DNA of 64,000 bases, taken from the NCBI GenBank assembly GCA_039707655.1, contig CM077663.1, positions 436,187,830 through 436,251,829 on the forward strand, given 5' to 3'. The stretch is from Elymus sibiricus. Lineage: Eukaryota; Streptophyta; Magnoliopsida; Poales; Poaceae. Each line of letters starts with the position of its first letter. The stretch's first letter is position 1. Positions 9,394-20,249 of this stretch are shown here, in pieces. The notes below the pieces were generated by a model that worked only from the letters and a program-made list of their open reading frames with translations, was not told the DNA's origin and ran no database searches. The position numbers and the translations under genes are program-made.

Positions 9394-12300
9394 TTACATT
9401 GGATGATAAGGCAGGAGAACCATTTCCTTGTCCTTATTCATTAACAAGAAGTTTTTGATGTAGGTCCTAGCAGTTTTACGCTCATAGTCACGAAGACTCA
9501 AGAAGGACTCGTGCATGTAGTATGGATCCTCCACACAGATTTGCGGGAGTTGTTCTCTCCTGACGGACAAGCTCATATGTAGCGCAAAAAGGCGGACGAT
9601 TGTAAAATCGAGCCGCCTCGTGAGAAACATCTCAAAGATATCATCAAACCGTAGGAAGAACACCTCCGCGGGCAGTGTGTCGATGTAGCACTTCCCCTGA
9701 GGCACACGAACCACGTATAGCGGATATCCTAGATCCTGCATGGCGAGAAGGCTTATCTCAATCGAGAGCACATGGTCGTGCAGTCTCCTGATATCCCCTG
9801 ATATTCCCTCCAGTGGACCTGACGGTAGGATCGGCTCGCCCGCGACATGGAACATCGCCGCACGTTTGACCGGTACACGGTCTTCAAAATCGGTCGACGG
9901 AGCCGACTGACTGCTAGAAGCTTTGGCAGCTGCTTTGGCGGCAGCAGAGCCTCTCCTCAATGGTCTCTTCCTCTCCTTTTTCTTGGGTTCACCTTCCAGA
10001 CCCTTCCTTAAGCCTTCCACCCGTGTTGTCGGGCTAAGCACTATACGACCCTCGGCTACTAGTTGACCCTGCATTGAGGCAGCATCTGGAGGCGTGTCCT
10101 GTGAGGATTGCATGAAGAGAGACTTCTTGCAATCAACCCTAGGACGTTCCTGCCCGGGCACATCATCCATCTCTAATCCCGCATGCTGACACCCCAAGTC
10201 ATATGGCTGACTCATCATTTCTCCGTCCTCGTTGAGGAACCCTAGAGGGTCCTCCTCGTCCATCTCATCATTGTCCATTCTTTGTTCTACGGAGGCGATT
10301 ATGTCATCCAGTATTGGACCCCCTTCCTCACGTCGTCCGCCACTCTCACTCGGCACTACATGCGCTGGTAGTTACGTAGGCAGGGTGGTGGTGTTCATAC
10401 CTGCTTGCTGATGTGTGTTTATTGGTGTGCTCTTGGTCGCCTCCAGACGAAGAAGATTCTTCGGCCACAGCAGCATCCAACCCTTGTAGTCTCCAAGACG
10501 CATCGGGGTCTCGTCCTCCTCTCCCCCGAGCCGTACTAGAGGAGGCAAATCCTCATGGCCCGCTTTCACACTCGACCAGCTAACCCTGAAGTTGCCAACG
10601 GGAATCGGCTGGCCGTGGAACATGAGTTTCCATGGCTTCATTAGCACTGCCTTTCCCACGTCCACCTTCTGGCCTTTTATCACGTAGAGTACGGTGCATG
10701 GGGTCTTGTTGGCCTGCAAAGACATGTCTGCGGCGTAAAACATCCGAAAGGCAACGAAAACAGAAGGTTGTAGATATATGTTGGTGCGACGGGTAATTAT
10801 CGTGAGGGCGTCGAGGTCAGCGAAAGACGAAGGCCCGCCTAGCACGCCAGAGACAGAGGACGGGCTTCTATGAGTGGGTGCGGGTACGGGTGCGGGAGCA
10901 TGCACGGTTGTGAGAGTAGGTGATGGTGCGGTTGTGATGTTCACCGAGTTTCTCCCGACGAAGCCGAGCATGGGAAAATCATGTGCGCTCTTGCGTTTAT
11001 TTTCCTTCTGCCAGTTGATGACAGCCGGGACCAAGTTAGTAGCAAAATCTTTTTTGCACGCAGCTACAACTGCATCGACTGCCTTCTGGAGCAATTCATC
11101 TTGGGCCTGAGCTGCTTTTTCCTTGTCCTCAGCTGCTTTTTTCTCGATCGCAAGCTTCACCTTCTCGTCGATGTCCGCCTGACTGAACTTCTTTTTCTGC
11201 TTCTTGGCCTCCGAGCCCTCGTTGTAATAGAACTTCCACATGGCGTCGTCTCCGACGCCGTGCACACATCCATATTGCGGCCGCTGGTCCAAAGGGAGTC
11301 CCTTCAGTTCGTTCAAGGCCCGGTTGAGAGGGGTGTCCCAATTGGGCCTCCTCGACGAAGAGTCGCTTTCGGCCGCAAGCTTGTGTTGCTTCTCCTGCAA
11401 AAGGAACGTGAACCGTTTATGAATGTGTAGTCGACTTGATGAGAAGCTAAATGTAAGGTGGTAAAAGAATAATTACCAGTATTCTAATCAATTTCCTCGT
11501 GATCGGGTCCGTGTAAAAAACCTTCTTTTCCACGTCCCACTTGTATCAGGCCCTGATGAAGTTATGCTCCAACGGGTCGGTGAATTGCGTGAAGAGTCTG
11601 GGATCCCCGCGGCTTTACGTTCCGCATCCTCCTTATCCCATATGGGCTTTTGCCAAGGTAGCCACGACTTCCGAGGCGTTGGTTCCCTGTGATCCTTTGC
11701 TGAAGCTCCTTGTATTTCTCAGACTTAGCCTTGGCCGCGTCCGTAGCGCAAGTGTCCTTGAACCTTTTGAACTCCATTGTTGTAAGTGTCGGATTTTCCT
11801 CCAAGATCTTGGACAGGGGTTCATCAGCCTCAATAGCTCGTTTCACCCACCCTTTCCAGGAGGCCAAATCATTGCTGAACATGCCCATGGCATGGTTGTT
11901 AATCTTTTTCATTGCAGGATATCTTTCCACGGGTCTTCTATGTGCTTATCCCGGCCGGGGTACTTGAATCTCTTGTGCAGCTGCGTTAGGAGCAAATGCT
12001 CCATATTTGGCTTACTCCTTAAGTCATTGTCGTTGATGCTCGTGGTTTCCCGTAGGAAGTATCCGACTTGGTTCCTGTATCACCTGCGAGCTTCTGCCAG
12101 CTCTAATGGCTCAAATTTGCCGGGGTCCATCTTTGTGACCAGCAGTCTTCCGATGCCGAGTTTGTTAGGTTTTCGTGTCCTTTGCTTCTTCTGCTTCTTC
12201 TTTTCGTTAGCGGCTTCGGCGCCAGTACCTTCCACACCAGTCTCGGCGCCGCCATCGGTGCCGGTGCCATCGGTGTCGATGTCGACGTTAGTACCATCGT

Positions 12301-12427
12301 CATCGAGGGCGCCCTGCAAACCTTGACTCTGCTGACTAGAGAATAAGTCAAGGTAGTCATGTTCATGGTCATATTGTGTGTCGTCTTCAGCTTGGTCAGA
12401 AGCCCCGATTTCTTTGTTGTTCGACAT
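9394..12427 (-). pseudogene. CACTA-A TnpA-like (Transposase_24-type) gene, broken
   Basis: Reading the minus strand from 12427: an acidic N-terminus (MSNNKEIGASDQAEDDTQYD) is followed by a basic KKKQKKQRTRKPNKLGIGR segment. After a stop the frame continues YFLRETTSINDNDLRSKPNM to about 11930. A frameshift leads into 11930-11562 (MERYPAMKKINNHAMGMFSN). A long ORF at 11400-10372 has a lysine/glutamate-rich stretch likely to form a coiled coil (about residues 60-105) and a Pro-Ala-Thr linker (about 160-185). The ORF at 10356-9394 is acidic at the start and carries KKKERKRPLRRG, a probable nuclear signal. The Ulp1-like end follows at 9325. This domain order is typical of the second ORF of grass CACTA elements, whose product is thought to bind the subterminal repeats. 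Stops and a frameshift make it non-functional. Exon limits between about 11560 and 11400 are uncertain. Confidence 0.6.
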
Positions 12428-13130
12428 GTTTCCTACGATTTAGTCTGCTCATTTAATTCTTACACTATAATAAAATCAGTAATGACATAAAAAAAGGTCT
12501 ATGGTTTGCCGGAATGTCGTTTCATTCCCGTTGCAGCAAATCCGGGCACTGGATATGCCTACTTTCGAGCACAAGTCATGCCGAAATTCACGGGACATTT
12601 CGGCATGACCTTTGCTAAAAAGTGGACATATCGAGCGCCTGGAATTCGCTGGAACAGAAATGAATCAACATTCCGGCAAAACATAGGCCACACGGATCGT
12701 TTCCCTTCAAACAACAAAAGGCCACTTAGCCACAATCGAACTAGAATAAAATTTCCTATAAACCCTAATTTTTTTTATTTAACTACATTGGGTACACAAC
12801 AACATTGATGAACCCTAATATTACACTAAAAAGTACTAATATTACACTAAAAAAGGTAACATAACTAAAAGCCCTAACCCTAGAATTAACTTAACTAAGC
12901 ACCTAAATTACATAACCCTAGAATTAAGTTAACTAATCACCTAAAATTCAGTTACCTAAAACACCTAACCCTAGAATACAACATTTACACATGGTTATAC
13001 ATATTATGTCATATAACTCATCATCATCTTACTCATCTAACAACTCATCATCATCTTAATCATACCAAGTTAAAATCTCATAAAATTGAAAAACATCATA
13101 ATAATCATCATCCTAATCGATCATGCCAAG
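12428..13130. other. AT-rich non-coding part of CACTA material
   Basis: There is no gene. From 12860 to 12985 the motif 'ccctaaccctagaatt' recurs with spacing, next to 'ctaattacctaa'-like runs. From 13005 to 13080 a 'catcatcatctta' repeat occurs. The stretch from 13007 onward is matched in reverse complement at 57310-57540, next to a different CACTA terminus, so at least this part is CACTA-derived. Confidence 0.5.
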
Positions 13131-13403
13131 TTAATATAAACCAGAAAAACTTCTCTCTAATAGGACCCAGTCCTCTCTCCTAGGTAAAATTTCATAAAAC
13201 AGAATAACACCTATGTCTCCGTGATGAAGCAGAGAGATCCAACGGTCTCCAACTTGTGGCTTGCGATCCTTCTTTATTTCTCCCCATGCTTCAATTTGAA
13301 GCCGTCCTTTTGATTTGCGCTCAGTCGAGTATGGAAAAGCGAACTGAACCCTCCTAGGGCTTTTAATTGTCATATGACCTTTGCCATGCATCAACGGAGG
13401 CAC
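13007..13403 (-). pseudogene. Conserved CACTA-internal ORF fragment and its 3' flank
   Basis: The minus-strand ORF 13403-13131 encodes MPPLMHGKGHMTIKSPRRVQ, followed by a KPQVGDRWISLLHHGDIGVI segment, 90 residues in all. I do not recognise a named domain. Its 3' part and flank (about 13007-13205) recur as the reverse complement at 57310-57540, where they abut a CACTA end with 'tttagtcccggtt' repeats. This supports a CACTA origin, probably the last exon of an element gene. It may belong to a different CACTA family from the gene at 9394-12427. Confidence 0.4.
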
Positions 13404-13434
13404 AACATCATTTGGCAGTTTCTGTTGAAGAACA

Positions 13435-13678
13435 TAATAGTATGCCGTCTAACTACTTTGCCGTCTAACTATTTTGCCGTCTGCTTGTCATGGCAGACCG
13501 ACGGCAAAGATCTTTGTCGTCCGTTGCAAGCCGGCAGACGGCAAAGTAGGTCTTTACCGACGCTAGCAACAGTGGAAATTTTGCCGTCCGCTGGCGGATG
13601 GCAAAGGTCTTTGCCGTCCGTGGAATGGTCCTTCGCCGTCCGCTATGGCAGACGGCAAAGAAGTTGATTCCTATAGTG
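13435..13678. repeat. CACTA-type subterminal repeats of the 'tttgccgtc' family
   Basis: The motif 'tttgccgtc(t/c)gc' and its complement 'gacggcaaag' recur about ten times in both orientations between 13443 and 13660. The segment ends cctatagtg at 13678, a TAGTG-type CACTA terminus. No matching left end of this family was found. It is either the true right end of a chimeric element or a one-ended fragment caught inside CACTA-A. Confidence 0.6.
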
Positions 13679-13728
13679 GTAGCCTAGTTAGCAATGTAAT
13701 CAACACCATTTACGCAATAGTAGTGTAC

Positions 13729-14560
13729 TTAATTAACAACTCTTACAAAGATATTTGCGCGAATGTCATCAACCCTCAACCTATGGACTAGTGCCATGTA
13801 TGAAGTATAATTTATGCCAGGTCCCATATTATACGGGAAGTTGTCCCTACCAAACAGGACAGCAATAGCAAAGGTGAGAAGAACATCCTTCTCCTCCCAG
13901 GTCGACGAAGAGACCCCGATTCCTCACCAAGCTGCGCGCCCCGGAAGGTAGCACCTCCCACTGCCAGCCCGGCGGAGCCCAGTCCCGGACATGGCGCCTC
14001 TCAAGGATGTCACCGCCGAGTCGTCGACGAGGATGCTGGCAGGGCATCGTCGACGTCGAGAACAAATTCCTATGAAAACATTTTCTTATCGTTTAATGTT
14101 TTACTTTTTGGTTATCTTCTTAGAAATACGCAAACAATTTCTTTTTTCTCATAAAAACATTATATAAAACATGTCCAAATTAGTACTGTATGCCAAATTA
14201 ATACTAATTTTTATTTGGACAGCAAGCATCTCATTTCAATTTGGGCATCAAAACAATTTTTCTGACTCATTTTTGACTCAGTTTTGCTATTTCAAAAATG
14301 CTTAATTTATGAAACTCATTTTTAACTCATTTTTGACTCGGTTTTCTTGTTAACTATCTAATTAAAAAAAAATCAGAAACAATGTCCTAGCAAGAACCCT
14401 ACCAAGCAGCCCTAGCAATGTCCTAGCAAGAACCCTAGCAATCCACCGAAACCGTAGCAAGCAAACGGGCGGAGGAGGAGCAGAGGCGCTAGCTTCTGCT
14501 AAGTCGGGATGTCTCACCAGCGAAGGAGACGGCTGGCGCGCGGAGGAGGCGGTCGGAGGA
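13729..14560. other. No gene recognised; probable 5' region of CACTA-D
   Basis: A moderately GC-rich block at 13840-14060 could encode 72 residues on the minus strand, but it has no recognisable features. From 14070 to 14360 the DNA is AT-rich with repeated 'ttttgactca'. From 14380 to 14450 'cctagcaagaaccctagca' is repeated. This probably belongs to the leader of the plus-strand CACTA gene that starts at 15018, but no terminus was found. Confidence 0.35.
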
Positions 14561-14564
14561 GAAG

Positions 14565-14712
14565 CAGGGGCCGGGGTCGGGGTAGGGGTCGTGGTCGGGG
14601 TTGAGGTCGCCGGGGCAGCAGAGTGGGTCGGGGTCGGGGTCGGGGTCGCCGGGCAGCAGAGAGTCGCCGGGGGCAGCAGAGAGTCGCCGGGGGCAGCAGA
14701 GAGTCGCGCGGC
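14565..14712. repeat. G-rich tandem minisatellite
   Basis: A hexamer-like 'ggggtc' run (14570-14650) is followed by three copies of a roughly 21-bp unit, 'gccgggggcagcagagagtc'. The plus strand has many runs of four G separated by 2-3 bases, so G-quadruplexes could form. It lies about 300-450 bp upstream of the CACTA-D start codon. Confidence 0.7.
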
Positions 14713-15265
14713 GGGGTCGCGTTGGGATGTCACCTGAGCTATGATCCTGTGATGGTTCCTTCTCTTTAGTTGTCCACCGCCCGCGCCTCAGTACAGCGGC
14801 AGCTCTTTGGATGATCGAGATGTATTAGTGATAATATTTGAGAGATGTATTAGTGATAATACTCGAGATGTATTCGAGATTATATTTGATAATATTAATT
14901 CGATGATGCATTAATTAAGTGGATTATTCGATGTATTAGTGATATTATATATATGATGATCTTGCTAGCTAAAGTGAATACTAAATTGTTTTATCTTTCT
15001 TCTCGATTAGTTAAGGTATGGACGGTAGAGACAGAGACCATGATCAAGAGTATGTCATGTTCGACATGATACGCTCCGAAAACCAAGAGAATGAAGAACT
15101 AGATGATGGCCCACAATATCTTAACCCATCCGATGAGGGAATTGAGGAAGAACAACCAAGAGACGAAGGGGACCAGACAATGATGGCGAAGAAATTTTTC
15201 TCGAATTAACAAAGTCCGGCGAGGTATATATTTGGCCTCTGGTGATCATTAGATGTATTAATTGA

Positions 15266-15269
<4 letters not shown>

Positions 15270-15361
<92 letters not shown>
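15270..15361. repeat. (AT)n microsatellite, about 46 repeats
   Basis: This is an uninterrupted AT dinucleotide run in the first intron of the CACTA-D gene. Confidence 0.98.
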
Positions 15362-15363
<2 letters not shown>

Positions 15364-16814
15364 CGAATATCTTATTTTAGCCCTCCGGATCGAGCAAATC
15401 TTCTACAAGCAAGGCAGTACGAGGCCCGGCCAAAAAGTTGCCCGAGGGCACAAGGTACATCATCGACGAGGTAACATTAGGTGGCGAACCAACTGCTCCC
15501 AGAAAGAATGTGGATAAATTTGTACGTCAATGCAGAGTTATTGTTAGGGACCAAATCCCGATCTCCATTCAAGAATGGCATAGGCCAAAGCAAGATCGAG
15601 AAGTTAGTTTTGTGGACGAAAGAGCAAAAAATCTGCTTTGGGATACGCTCATGACACATTTCACCCTACCAGAGCATTTCTCAGATGCACAATGGGATAA
15701 AGTCAAGAAGTATGCTCTTAAGAAGATGGCCACACAATTCTGCAACTGAAAGAAAAGGTTATGGTCCGACTTCGGCAAACAAGACAAGACTCCAGAATTC
15801 ACTGGACAATACGAGAAGTTAAAAGATCAATGGGGCTTATTTGTGGAGTTCAAACAATCAGAGACAGCTAAGGAGCGGGCGAGGATAAACAAGCAAAATG
15901 CTCAGAAAAAGAGTGGCACCATTCTCTGGGGCCAGGTGGCTACAAGAGTGGCATGCCTAAGTGGGATGAATGTGAGCAAAAGATGATTGATGCAGGGGTC
16001 ACTCCAAAAACATTGGCTTGGCCCGAAAGGTGCAGGAATTGGTTTTATGGGCATGGCGGAAAGTTGGACCCAAAGACACGGGGGATTCTGGAGCAGGCAT
16101 GTCTTAAAAATGCCTCTAACGCTATACTTGCTGCAATAGAAGATGCTCGAACGGGGGTGTTCCAGCCCGACAGAGAGAACGACGAGCTTACACGCGCCCT
16201 CAAGAATCCTGAACACCCGGGACGAACACGAGGCAAAGGCGTTGTTCCGTGGGTTGAGGGGTTTAAGGACTGGAACGACTCTTACAAAAGCCGTTCGAGA
16301 AAGAAGAATCAGGAGGCAGCCAAGAAGAAGCAGGATGCTGACCGGCTTACGATTTGGAATGCAAATTCTTGCGGCAGCAGGAGCAGATCGACACACTTAG
16401 CCAGCAAAGAACGTCTCAGCGGCTGGAGCAACCAGATCCAGCATTGGATAGTACCGTCCCATCGATGCCGAAAAGCAGCGTGGGTTCCACGGGGGTCCTT
16501 GCCGATGATGCACTGCTGGCTCGCTACCCCGTGGATGAAATCACAGAGTCGAAAAGTTGTGAGCTACATATGAAACTCAAGAACATATCCATGAAGGTAG
16601 CGGTCGGCTATGCTTTCACAAATCCACCTGATGCAACCTTCCATTGCAATCCGATTCCAGCTGGCTATGCTCGTGTCGGGGTGGATGAAGTGATGCCGGA
16701 ATATGAGTCACTAGAGCTCGACATTCCTGGAGGTGAAGGGCAGCAGACTCTCCAAGAAGTCTTACGTGGTCTCTGCTTATGGAGAAAGGACTGCATCTTC
16801 TTTCCAAGGCCACC

Positions 16815-17000
16815 GACTCCTACTCCAAGTCCGCCGCGTCAGCCGACTCCACCCCGCCACCCCGACACGAAGCGCAGCGCTAGTCCGCCACCGCGTCAGC
16901 CGACTCCATCCCACCCCGACATGGAGCCCAGCGCGAGTCCGTCACCGCGTCAGCCGACTGCACCCCGCCACCCCGAGATGGAGCCAAGCGCGAGTACGCG
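16815..17000 (+). repeat. In-frame proline-rich tandem repeat in the CACTA-D gene
   Basis: Three copies of a roughly 20-residue unit are seen, with the core 'PRQPT..(R/S)HPD.(K/E)(R/P)SAS'. They begin near 16834, 16890 and 16950, with a DNA period of about 57-63 bp. Such low-complexity linkers separate the DNA-binding and Ulp1 parts in this protein type. Confidence 0.7.
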
Positions 17001-17154
17001 GTCATTTCATTTTCTGATCAGGAACTAGAGTCCAAAGAGGAAGAGATCACCAAGGAAGAAACCGTCCCCTCCTCCCCCAAAGAAGTTGGCTTACGAGAAG
17101 ACCACGGAGGAAAGAGACGCCAATGTGGCCTCCGAATTGCAGGCCCATTTTGGA

Positions 17155-17172
17155 CCCCCCCCCCCCCCCCCC
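17155..17172. repeat. Poly-C tract
   Basis: An uninterrupted run of about 18 C follows 'tttgga' and sits in the proline-rich coding part of CACTA-D. Run length in such tracts is prone to sequencing and replication error, so the frame around it is unreliable. Confidence 0.9.
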
Positions 17173-18624
17173 GCCGCCGTCGCCAAAGGAGATAGTACCT
17201 CTGGAAACCGTACAACGCGTTCTAGCCAATCTTGCTAAACCGCCTTTGGAGAAAAGGCGATCAGACTATGAACGCTCTATTAGCAAGTCATGTCATAAAC
17301 AGCGAAAGAATGACTCGAGCGGTAGTAAGAAAAGCGGGAAAACCGTTCCCTAGCTGGGAGAACAGGCAGTGCAATCGATCCCGCCGCTCAAGGTGAGTAC
17401 CGAGGGAATCGACGCTGGTGCTATTAGAGAGATGGCTAGAGAGGCCGGTGTCACTGTTGAACAACTCCTAGGCGCCGAGGAAATGCCCAGGATGGAACAG
17501 GAGGCACTAGCATGGAAATATGTCCCCGGGGAACCTCTCGCCAGGCCTGAGGAGGTCCGGCAGCTACCAACGCAAATGTACAAATTGCATACCTAGTACA
17601 TGAGGGAAGTAAAACTCGGGCGAGAGAGCCTCATGGTGAAAGTCAAGCCAGAGCATTTCTTCAATGCAAAAGATTTGTGGATTGAAAATCCAGAATTGTT
17701 TCAGTTATACAATCAAGACGCACTCGACAAATCTCTCGTCAGTTGCTATTGTCTGTAAGTGATTTCTTTCTGTAATTTAAGTCTCTAGCTCATCAGCTCG
17801 TTCATTTGCCTCTAATTAACCTTACTATATTCTTTTGTGTGGTGTTATGCAGAATGAAGATGTTTGAAATGAAAAGAGATGGTGTCTTTGGCATTGGCTT
17901 CATTGACCCAAATACCATTTTTGATAAGACAGTAATACAGCACAAAGATGAAACAGAGGAGAACTTGTATAGGTTTTTGGAGGTACTAAATACCCAACCA
18001 AAATTGTATTTCCTTACAACTTCAGGTGAGTGTTACTGTCTTGTACCATAAATTCTATTTTGCTTACTCGATGTTAAGTGTACGTAGTACTTGATGAGTT
18101 ATGCATGCCCGCTTATACAACGCAGTTTCCACTGGATCCTGCTAATCATTAAGGTTGACGAGGCAAAAGTTGAAGTACTCGACTCACTAAAAAAAGACCC
18201 TAAAGAGTACATGGACCTGAAGTTGATGCTCGACAGGTAATTTCAATCATTATCGCACTATGTCGGCCTCTTTAGTTCATTTCCTGATATCAAGTAATCA
18301 ATGACTCCTTTATTCTTTTTCTTGCCGGGCAGGGTTTGGACACGATTCATCCAGGAGATTCCAGGTGAATGGAAAAAGGAGCTGAGATGGACACGGCCCA
18401 AGGTAATTAAGTAGTACTAGCTACGTCCACGCATCTCTTTAGTTCTAGTTTCAATACCATTATCATGCTTGATTATTATCTGACTGAATTCTATTCTCGT
18501 AAAGTGGTGCATGTGGCAGGAACAGGGGAATAATCTATGTGCATACTATGTTTCCGAGAACATTCGCTTTATGACCGAACGGCGCCCAAATGCAAGAACT
18601 CTTTGGGTACGTAAACACTATAAT

Positions 18625-18813
18625 CCTGCCATCAGAGGAGGACCACAGTTGTTCAGTGATTCTCGAGTGTTCATTTGGGTTGCTAGGGCGATGCTGCTCG
18701 TGGCGCCACAAGCTTTTCAATCAATCTAGGTGCATGTCACCTTCTTAGATAGCGACCGCCCCACATACATGCTATCACACATGTGAATAGGCTCATGAGC
18801 ATCATACACTTGG
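18625..18813 (+). repeat. Fragment of the array core repeat
   Basis: This stretch starts around 'cctgccatcagaggaggacc' and runs to 'catcatacacttggg'. It matches the unit interior (for example 24513-24700 and 60839-61029) with a few differences. On the left it abuts CACTA-D within a shared 'ttatcctgcc'-like stretch. On the right it abuts RSH1-like 3' coding sequence. Confidence 0.85.
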
Positions 18814-19300
18814 GATACCCGCAGTGCCCGCAGGAGGTCCTCTTCCACCCCTTCTGCACCTGGATACCCAACGCCACATCGCCCGCCAAGATCACGTTGC
18901 CCACCGAGTCCTGAGAGCCACCCGCTCGGCCGACGCGTCAACTGAGACTACGTACTACTGTGGCCTGGACTCTGGACCATTACATTGTGCTGGCTGCTCC
19001 GGTGAATGAATAAATGGGTGGTTGAATAAATAAAAATTTATTCATGGTTGGGAGCTGCGACTTCCCACAAAAACATGACCGTCAAATCACTTCTCTACTA
19101 GTAGATACTATGTCTTCCCTATGTACATGTGTATCAATAATATATGTGTAAAAAATAATACGTGAAGTATATGAATAAACAGTTCTATTATGTCTGGTGT
19201 TTAAGAATTTTTTTTATCTCGGTTTGTCTGAATTTTCGTTCATGGCTGCTTCTGCTGTTGATATATATGGATTTCAAATCTAGTTTCCCGTAAGTTTTGT
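18814..19300 (+). pseudogene. RSH1-like pseudogene, last 30 codons plus 3' flank
   Basis: From 18822 the plus strand reads QCPQEVLFHPFCTWIPNATS, then PAKITLPTES and TGA at 18912. This is the C-terminus of the intact gene at 52186-53242, with Glu to Gln, Ala to Val, His to Cys and Ala to Ser type changes. The 3' UTR and downstream flank match 53243-53680, including 'cacccgctcggccg' and 'gtttaagaatttttttatctcg'. The first two exons and most of exon 3 are missing; array repeat DNA replaces them. The MITE found in the intact gene's 3' flank (53411-53462) is absent here. It is therefore a non-functional remnant that marks a segmental duplication. Confidence 0.9.
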
Positions 19301-19329
19301 GTGCACGACTACATACGGACGGCCGGTGG

Positions 19330-20010
19330 ACACAATCCGATAAAACAAGAGCGACCAAGACACGGGAAGTATATGGACCTAGTAGTTGAAATCCAGGTGT
19401 GCGTGGCACAAACCCCGCTCAAACCATCAGGTAGACGGTCCGGTAAAACAAGATAGACTGAGATGAGGTCTATGGACCAACGAAGCTTAATGGATGCAAT
19501 GATTCAAAAAAGAGTCGAGCATCGCGGAGCTAGCTTATTGAAATGATCTGTCGGATAAAACAAGAGCGACCGAGACAGGCAGTATGGACCGACGAAACTT
19601 AATGAAAAGAGTCAAAAATAGGGGCGTCATCAGTTGGCAGTTAACTTGACCGGTTATGCCTGGTATCGTATGTACGTAGCTGAAATTCTAGTTATGAGCT
19701 AAGCGTTGATATGCGCGCTGCATGTAGTTGAGATCCCAGTAGGTGCCACAAACCCCGCTCAAAGCATCGGGTGGACAGCCCGATACAACAAGAGTGACCG
19801 AGACACGGGCAGTATATAGACCAACAAAGAGCGACCGAATCGGGCAGTATGGATCGAAGAAGTCCGATAAAACAAGAGCGACCGAGACGGTAGTATAGAA
19901 CGATGAAGCGTAATGCAATGATTCAAAAAAGAGCCGAGCACCATGTAGCTAATGAAGTTATGTAGATAAAAGAACAGCGACCGAGACGGACAGTTTCAAA
20001 AAAGAGTCAA
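19330..20010 (+). repeat. Degenerate ~100-bp sub-repeats within the core
   Basis: Copies of a motif approximating 'gataaaacaagagcgaccg', then 'gacgggcagtatggaccgac', then 'gaagcttaatgcaatgattc', then 'aaaaaagagccgagcacc' occur near 19338, 19445, 19553, 19780, 19868 and 19965. The same sub-repeats occur in every 3.3-kb unit and at 58970-59650. They give an older, shorter periodicity nested inside the long unit. Confidence 0.75.
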
Positions 20011-20249
20011 GCGGTCAGTAATGCTCCCTTTGTGAAGATATAAAGTGTCGCTATGAAATTTATCTGACCATCATAAGCATATTAGTTCTGCTTATGTTAG
20101 GCAGAGAAGCTTCATAGGGACAATCATATCTTCCACAAACAGTGCAATGATGAACTTAATTAGCTTACTGGTTCTGGACGAGGCGGCAATTTAAACTGGT
20201 CCCGTTGCTCCTCAAGTAGAGAGGTAGGACTAAACACAAGTCCAAGGTC

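Larger units (their letters stand above)
5022..13725 (-). mobile_element. CACTA (En/Spm) element A, minus-strand, decayed, with nested insertion
   Basis: The left end CACTACTAGGAGAAACCC starts at 5022 and is followed by subterminal repeats of the type 'agtagtagcgcggg' in both orientations (5035-5270). A candidate right end, ...caatagtagtg, stops at 13725. The 3-bp flanks are tac (5019-5021) and tac (13726-13728), as expected for CACTA. Genes inside run on the minus strand: a TnpA-like gene with a Ulp1-type C-terminal part (12427 to 6088) and a small viroplasmin-domain ORF (5892-5514). A second CACTA is nested at 6365-9011. The left end is firm. The right end is less sure, because the region before it (13435-13678) has a different subterminal motif (tttgccgtc) and its own TAGTG-like end, so this part may be composite. 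No Tnp2-type transposase was seen, so the element could not move on its own. Confidence 0.6.
15018..18625 (+). pseudogene. CACTA-D TnpA/Ulp1-type gene, truncated at the 3' end
   Basis: The exon at 15018-15209 encodes an acidic N-terminus (MDGRDRDHDQEYVMFDMIRS). After an intron with an AT microsatellite, 15438 onward reads the conserved core IVRDQIPISIQEWHRPKQD...LWDTLMTHFTLPE, the Transposase_24-type domain. There is a stop after QFCN (15747), a frame change near 15935, and another shift near 16360. A proline-rich tandem repeat (16830-17000) and a poly-C run follow. An exon ending at 17754 (gtaagt donor) joins 17853-18024. A Ulp1-like module follows with His in FHW (codon 18130), Asp in VLDSL (18181) and Cys in NNLCAYYV (18538), so the H-D-C set is present, unlike the copy in CACTA-A. 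Homology stops at about 18625, where repeat-array DNA begins. The role, as in other CACTA second ORFs, is DNA binding at subterminal repeats. Stops and frame changes indicate a dead copy. Confidence 0.65.

Noticed and set aside
12860..12985. Telomere-like 'ccctaaccctagaa' motifs
   Set aside because: Spaced and degenerate with AT-rich spacers, not a tandem TTTAGGG array; probably chance in a low-complexity stretch.
13847..14065. 72-residue minus-strand ORF with several Cys
   Set aside because: No recognisable domain or splice context; GC-rich island within probable transposon leader.
14362..14733. 123-residue Thr/Pro/Ala repeat ORF on the minus strand
   Set aside because: Translation of the G-rich minisatellite; no gene features.
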